Of a stretch of 64,000 nt of DNA, positions 60,601-64,000 are shown in pieces. The stretch is taken from assembly GCA_963930655.1 (NCBI GenBank), contig OZ005621.1:11333001-11397000 (forward strand), given 5' to 3'. The notes under the pieces were generated by a model. The model searched no databases. It was not told where the DNA came from and saw only the letters and a list, made by a program, of their open reading frames with translations. A program made the translations under genes and the position numbers. The DNA comes from Myrica gale (taxonomy: Eukaryota; Streptophyta; Magnoliopsida; Fagales; Myricaceae). Position 1 is the stretch's first letter. Every line of letters starts with the position of its first letter.

Positions 60601-61659
60601 AGCAACATCACTCATTTGAACTTTAACCCATTTAGATATCAAAGGACAACATCCAATGCCACAACTATTACATATCCGACCATGCATGTGCAAAAACAAA
60701 TTTCAGATTTTTTTGCCAATGCCTTATCTCCTCTTTTAGGCTTTCCATCATACACCTATGGTACATCAATGTTGCCCTTGAAACCTTAACTCAAGATCTA
60801 ACCGTGCATGTCTTCCTAGACTCCAAGATTTTTATCTATTCCAACTTGCATAGCGAAGAAGAGATAACAACAGAACCCAAACAAACCCCCAATGAGATTC
60901 ACGGTTTCTTCATAAAATTTACACAAAATAACAACACCCTTACCTTGGTTTCTCTTGAGTCGTCTCACTGCACTACACCTTCCCTAACTCTATACGGCAG
61001 TCCCTCTTTTCTCCTCTCTCTTCTTCTTCTTCTTCTTCTTCTTCTTCTTCTTCTTCTTCTTCTTCTTCTTCTTCTTCTTCTCTTCTTCTTCTTCCGTGAC
61101 TTCGGTGTTTTCCTTCTCTTGTTGTGTGTGTGAGTGCATGAGTGTGTGAATAACAAAAGGAGCCGATGAAGGAAAATGGGGAGATAGCGTGAAATAAAGA
61201 GTTGGGGAGGAAAAGACCATCCTGCCCCAAAACTTTGTTAATAACGCCTCCCACACTTAGTGAATCATGCTGCTGCTTGTATGCCTCCCACTATACGCCT
61301 CTTTCCTTCATCTTATTCATTTATTATATATATATATTGCAATTTATCACTATTAAAAAAAATTTGCAAACAATATAACATGCTTGGTTAAATACTAATT
61401 AATCGCTTGTGGAAAGAAAGATTAGCACCATTAAAATTGGCAAACAACGATAATATTTAGATATTAATAAAAATAGACCAAAAATAAGTGCATAAGTAAA
61501 TTTTAGCTTAGGCATAAATTTTAAATAAATCATACATTTCCTTTTCAATAATTTAAATAGCACAACAGTTAGAGTTAAAAAGTAAAAGTTTAATATCTAA
61601 ATTGCATGAAAGGAAACTTAAACTGATAAGCTCCACCAGGTTCTAAGTCGGGTCTCACA
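57624..61659 (-). mobile_element. Solo LTR 2 (4.0 kb), Tekay-like, TSD TCATC
   Basis: Ends TGCCAATCCC and GGTCTCACA with a perfect 5-bp TSD TCATC at 57619-57623 and 61660-61664. The uninterrupted sequence AAGACATCATC plus TACAAGGACGGGG matches the same point in the other tandem units (for example 55586), which proves the insertion site. At 4036 bp it is the full-length relative of the LTR at 34321-36849. It contains GACTTAGTAAGGG, CATCCTTCTCGCATTCGTCC and a long TTC tract. No internal sequence remains. Confidence 0.92.
61018..61094. repeat. (TTC)n microsatellite
   Basis: About 25 TTC/CTT units in solo LTR 2. The minus-strand frames over it are poly-Glu, poly-Lys and poly-Arg artefacts. Confidence 0.95.
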
Positions 61660-62862
61660 TCATCTACAAGGACGGGGAGGGAAATGTCGGAAGGTGCAAA
61701 CCCCGCAAATTTTTGAAATGATGATTGTGCTGCTTATAAATCTATGAATGTTTCAAAAATGACAGTGATAAGAGGAATCAATATATAAATTGATGTTTTG
61801 GGTGAGTTGGATCATTATGCTCGTTTTCAAATCCAAGGGTGGGAGAGTTTGTGTGAAATGAGTAAATATGTTAACTCAAAGTATGCTATACAATGTTTTG
61901 CCACCATGATGTGGACAAGGAATAACGGCACTCAAAGTATGCTATACAAGGGATTCACATAATCTTACCTTTATAAGCTTAGTGAGTGAGAAACCGATTG
62001 TTGTTTTTGTGGAGAAGTTTAGTGAGATTATGTGAATCCCTCATCGTGGAGTGCAGTTATATGAGTGTAAAGTTAACCTTTGGGAAAAAGATTTAGACTA
62101 TTGGGATGTCATCTGGTTTCTTTGGGCTTAGGATGATGATGAAGATAACCCTATAAATTTTGAGGTCAAACACCATAAGTTTTCTTATAGGCTTCTTTAT
62201 CTCATTTTAACCCATAACTTTCTACCTAGAGGAGGTTATATGGGGTGGTTATATTTAAGGTCGTTTATATGATTGAGCACCTCGTGAACCATGGACACAT
62301 AAATCTACCTTATGTCATGCAAGAGCAAATGATGTATGCTCGTGAATATAAGAAGGTCCACCTCGATGGATTAATTTTTACTAATATTTTTATTCACTAT
62401 GGAATTCTAATGGATATGATAGATGTTGAAGCACCACCCCAATCCGATGCCTTAAACATCCAAACATTGTAGAAGATGAGTTATAAAAAGAACTCAAGAG
62501 TAGAGTGAGTTTCTAAGGCCAATAGTAGCGATAATAGTAGTGGTAATGAAAGTGGAGTTACGAGGGTGCGAAAGTTCCTCCTAATTCCTTGACTACTCAT
62601 GAGCTGCCTTCTTCATCCTACACTGCTTGGAGAGAATCTATACACACTCGTATTAGATCTATATACACTAGTGCTAAGTACATAGATACTCGCATTGGCT
62701 AGATTCTGGGAAGCATCATGAAGTTGCAAGGCAACATTAATCTTTATTTCAAGCCCCATAACTGATAATTGAGGTAATATCATTTTAGATGATTTGTTTG
62801 TGCATAATCATGCCATTTAAGCTTTATGTTAGTGAATAATCATTTGACCAGAATCTCAAAGT

Positions 62863-64000
62863 GGATCGTTTTTTTAACGTATTGATTGTGTAGACTCTAT
62901 TTGTTGATATATGCTTTATGATCGTTTTGAGAAATTCTCATCGTGACTCATCTTTGTAAACACAGTAAAATTTGGAGATAATGCTTAGGATCGAACGTTG
63001 TGCTGCAAATAGTAAGTGTAAGACATTATCTACAAGGATGGAGAGGGAAATGTCAGAAGGTACAAACCCACGAATTTTCGAAATGATGATTGTGTTGCTT
63101 ATAAATCTACGAATATTTCGAAAAGTACAATGATGAGAGTTTGTGTGAAATGAGTAAATATGTTAACCCAAAGTATGTTAGACAATGATGATTGTTCTGC
63201 TTTATAATTCTAACGATTTTTCGAAAAGGATGGTGATGAAGAATGACCATATAAGTCGATGTGTTAGGTTAGTTGAATCTTTACGGTCATTCTCAATTCC
63301 AATGGTGAGAGAGTTTGTGTGAAATCGATAGGTATGTTTACCCAAAGCATGCTAGACAATTTTTTGCCGACATGATGTGGATAGGGGATAAAGGTCTTAC
63401 CATTAGAAGCTTAGTGATTTTGAAGCCCATTGAGCTTACTGTAGAGAAGTTAAGTGAGATTATGTAAATCCCTCATCGTGGAGAGCGGGTATATGAGTGC
63501 AAAGTTAATCCTTAGGAAAAAGGTTGAGACTATTGGAATGTTGTTAGATTTCTTTCGGCTTGGGATGATCAAGAAGATGTTCTTACACATTTTAAGGCCA
63601 AACACCTTAAGTTGTCTCATATTCTCATTTTAACCGATAACTTTCTACCTAGAGGTGATTATAGTGGGTGATTATGTTTATGAATGTTTATATAATTGAG
63701 CACCTCGTGAACCATAAGCACATAAATCTACCGTATGTCATTCAAGAGCAAATGATGTATGCTCATGAACATAAGAAGGTCATCAATGATTAATTAATTT
63801 TTACTATTATTTTTATTCACCAATGAATTCTAATGGATATGATGGAGGTTGATGCACCACTTCTATATGATGAATGAGATTCAGGGTAGCATCAAGAAGT
63901 TGCAAGATAGAATCAAGAAGTCGCACCACCTCTAATTGAGTTAATATCATGTTAAATTGTTTGTTAGTGAATAATCATGCAATTTAAGCAATCTACTAGT
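62863..64000 (+). pseudogene. Tandem unit E, running to the window edge
   Basis: Starts GGATCGTTTTTTTAACG with CACAGTAAAATTTGGAGAT at 62961. A short internal duplication (about 63120-63190) repeats part of the ATGATGATTGT and TTTGTGTGAAATGAG blocks. Decayed ADMMWIGDKGLTIRSLV-like and KPIELTVEKLSEIM pieces follow at 63365-63460. It ends with the unit-terminal TTTAAGCAATCTACTAG at the very edge, so the array probably continues. Confidence 0.65.

Larger units (their letters stand above)
57455..62862 (+). pseudogene. Tandem unit D, split by solo LTR 2
   Basis: The unit runs 57455-57623 and resumes at 61665-62862 after the solo LTR and the second TSD copy. Without the insertion its length is about 1.37 kb. 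The right part repeats GAGAGTTTGTGTGAAATGAG, the LSHRL-like region and YMIEHLVNHGHINLPYVMQE (about 62266). An inserted local duplication lies near 61930-61960. Confidence 0.7.

Noticed and set aside
60965..61256. Poly-Arg, poly-Glu and poly-Lys minus-strand frames
   Set aside because: They are three frames of the same TTC/GAA microsatellite in solo LTR 2.

Overview
This window is nuclear DNA from a flowering plant, most likely a eudicot. It is AT-rich and intron-containing. Two genes belong to plant-specific families, a DUF936/CORD-like protein and an ankyrin-PGG membrane protein. Most of the rest is nested LTR retrotransposons, solo LTRs, small inverted-repeat elements and their remains. I saw no bacterial-type operon, CRISPR array, rRNA or tRNA gene.

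Layout. 1-9 kb: a decayed Ty3/gypsy element on the minus strand (5' LTR about 8.64-9.0 kb, gag at 8.5-8.4 and 3.5-2.6 kb) with a minisatellite and a plus-strand (antisense) decayed ORF at 1-1.66 kb. Its gag is split by a complete but pol-less Copia/SIRE-like element (3486-8379; 1245- and 1244-bp LTRs; AGGTT target duplication). 9-15.7 kb: a Tekay-like LTR interrupted by a diverged solo LTR of the same SIRE-like family, between two copies of a non-coding repeat. 16.6-22 kb: a four-exon DUF936/CORD-like gene on the minus strand. 23-26 kb: several MITE-like hairpins. 29.4-30.7 kb: a 5'-truncated LINE with a perfect 15-bp target duplication. 31.4-32.3 kb: a Copia gag/protease remnant. 34.1-37.5 kb: a TRIM-like element whose 3' LTR is split by a 2.5-kb solo LTR. 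38.7-46.3 kb: a six-exon ankyrin-PGG (ITN1/ACD6-like) gene on the plus strand, with MITEs in its introns and an apparent one-base frame problem at the start of exon 5. 48.2-49.5 kb: a foldback element with arms of about 500 bp. 54.2 kb to the end: five tandem copies of a roughly 1.2-1.4-kb unit, each carrying a decayed 'putative plant transposon protein' ORF. One unit is split by a 4-kb solo LTR with TSD TCATC.

The two cellular genes are unrelated and on opposite strands. The first probably acts on cortical microtubules; the second is a membrane-anchored ankyrin protein of the defence/stress-signalling type. The mobile sequences give a relative chronology from nesting alone: gypsy before SIRE-like, TRIM before solo LTR 1, tandem array before solo LTR 2. 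Nothing here looks like a wholly new biological system. The least ordinary items are the tandem array, the antisense-ORF/minisatellite layout of the gypsy element, the large foldback, and the frame problem in the ankyrin gene.
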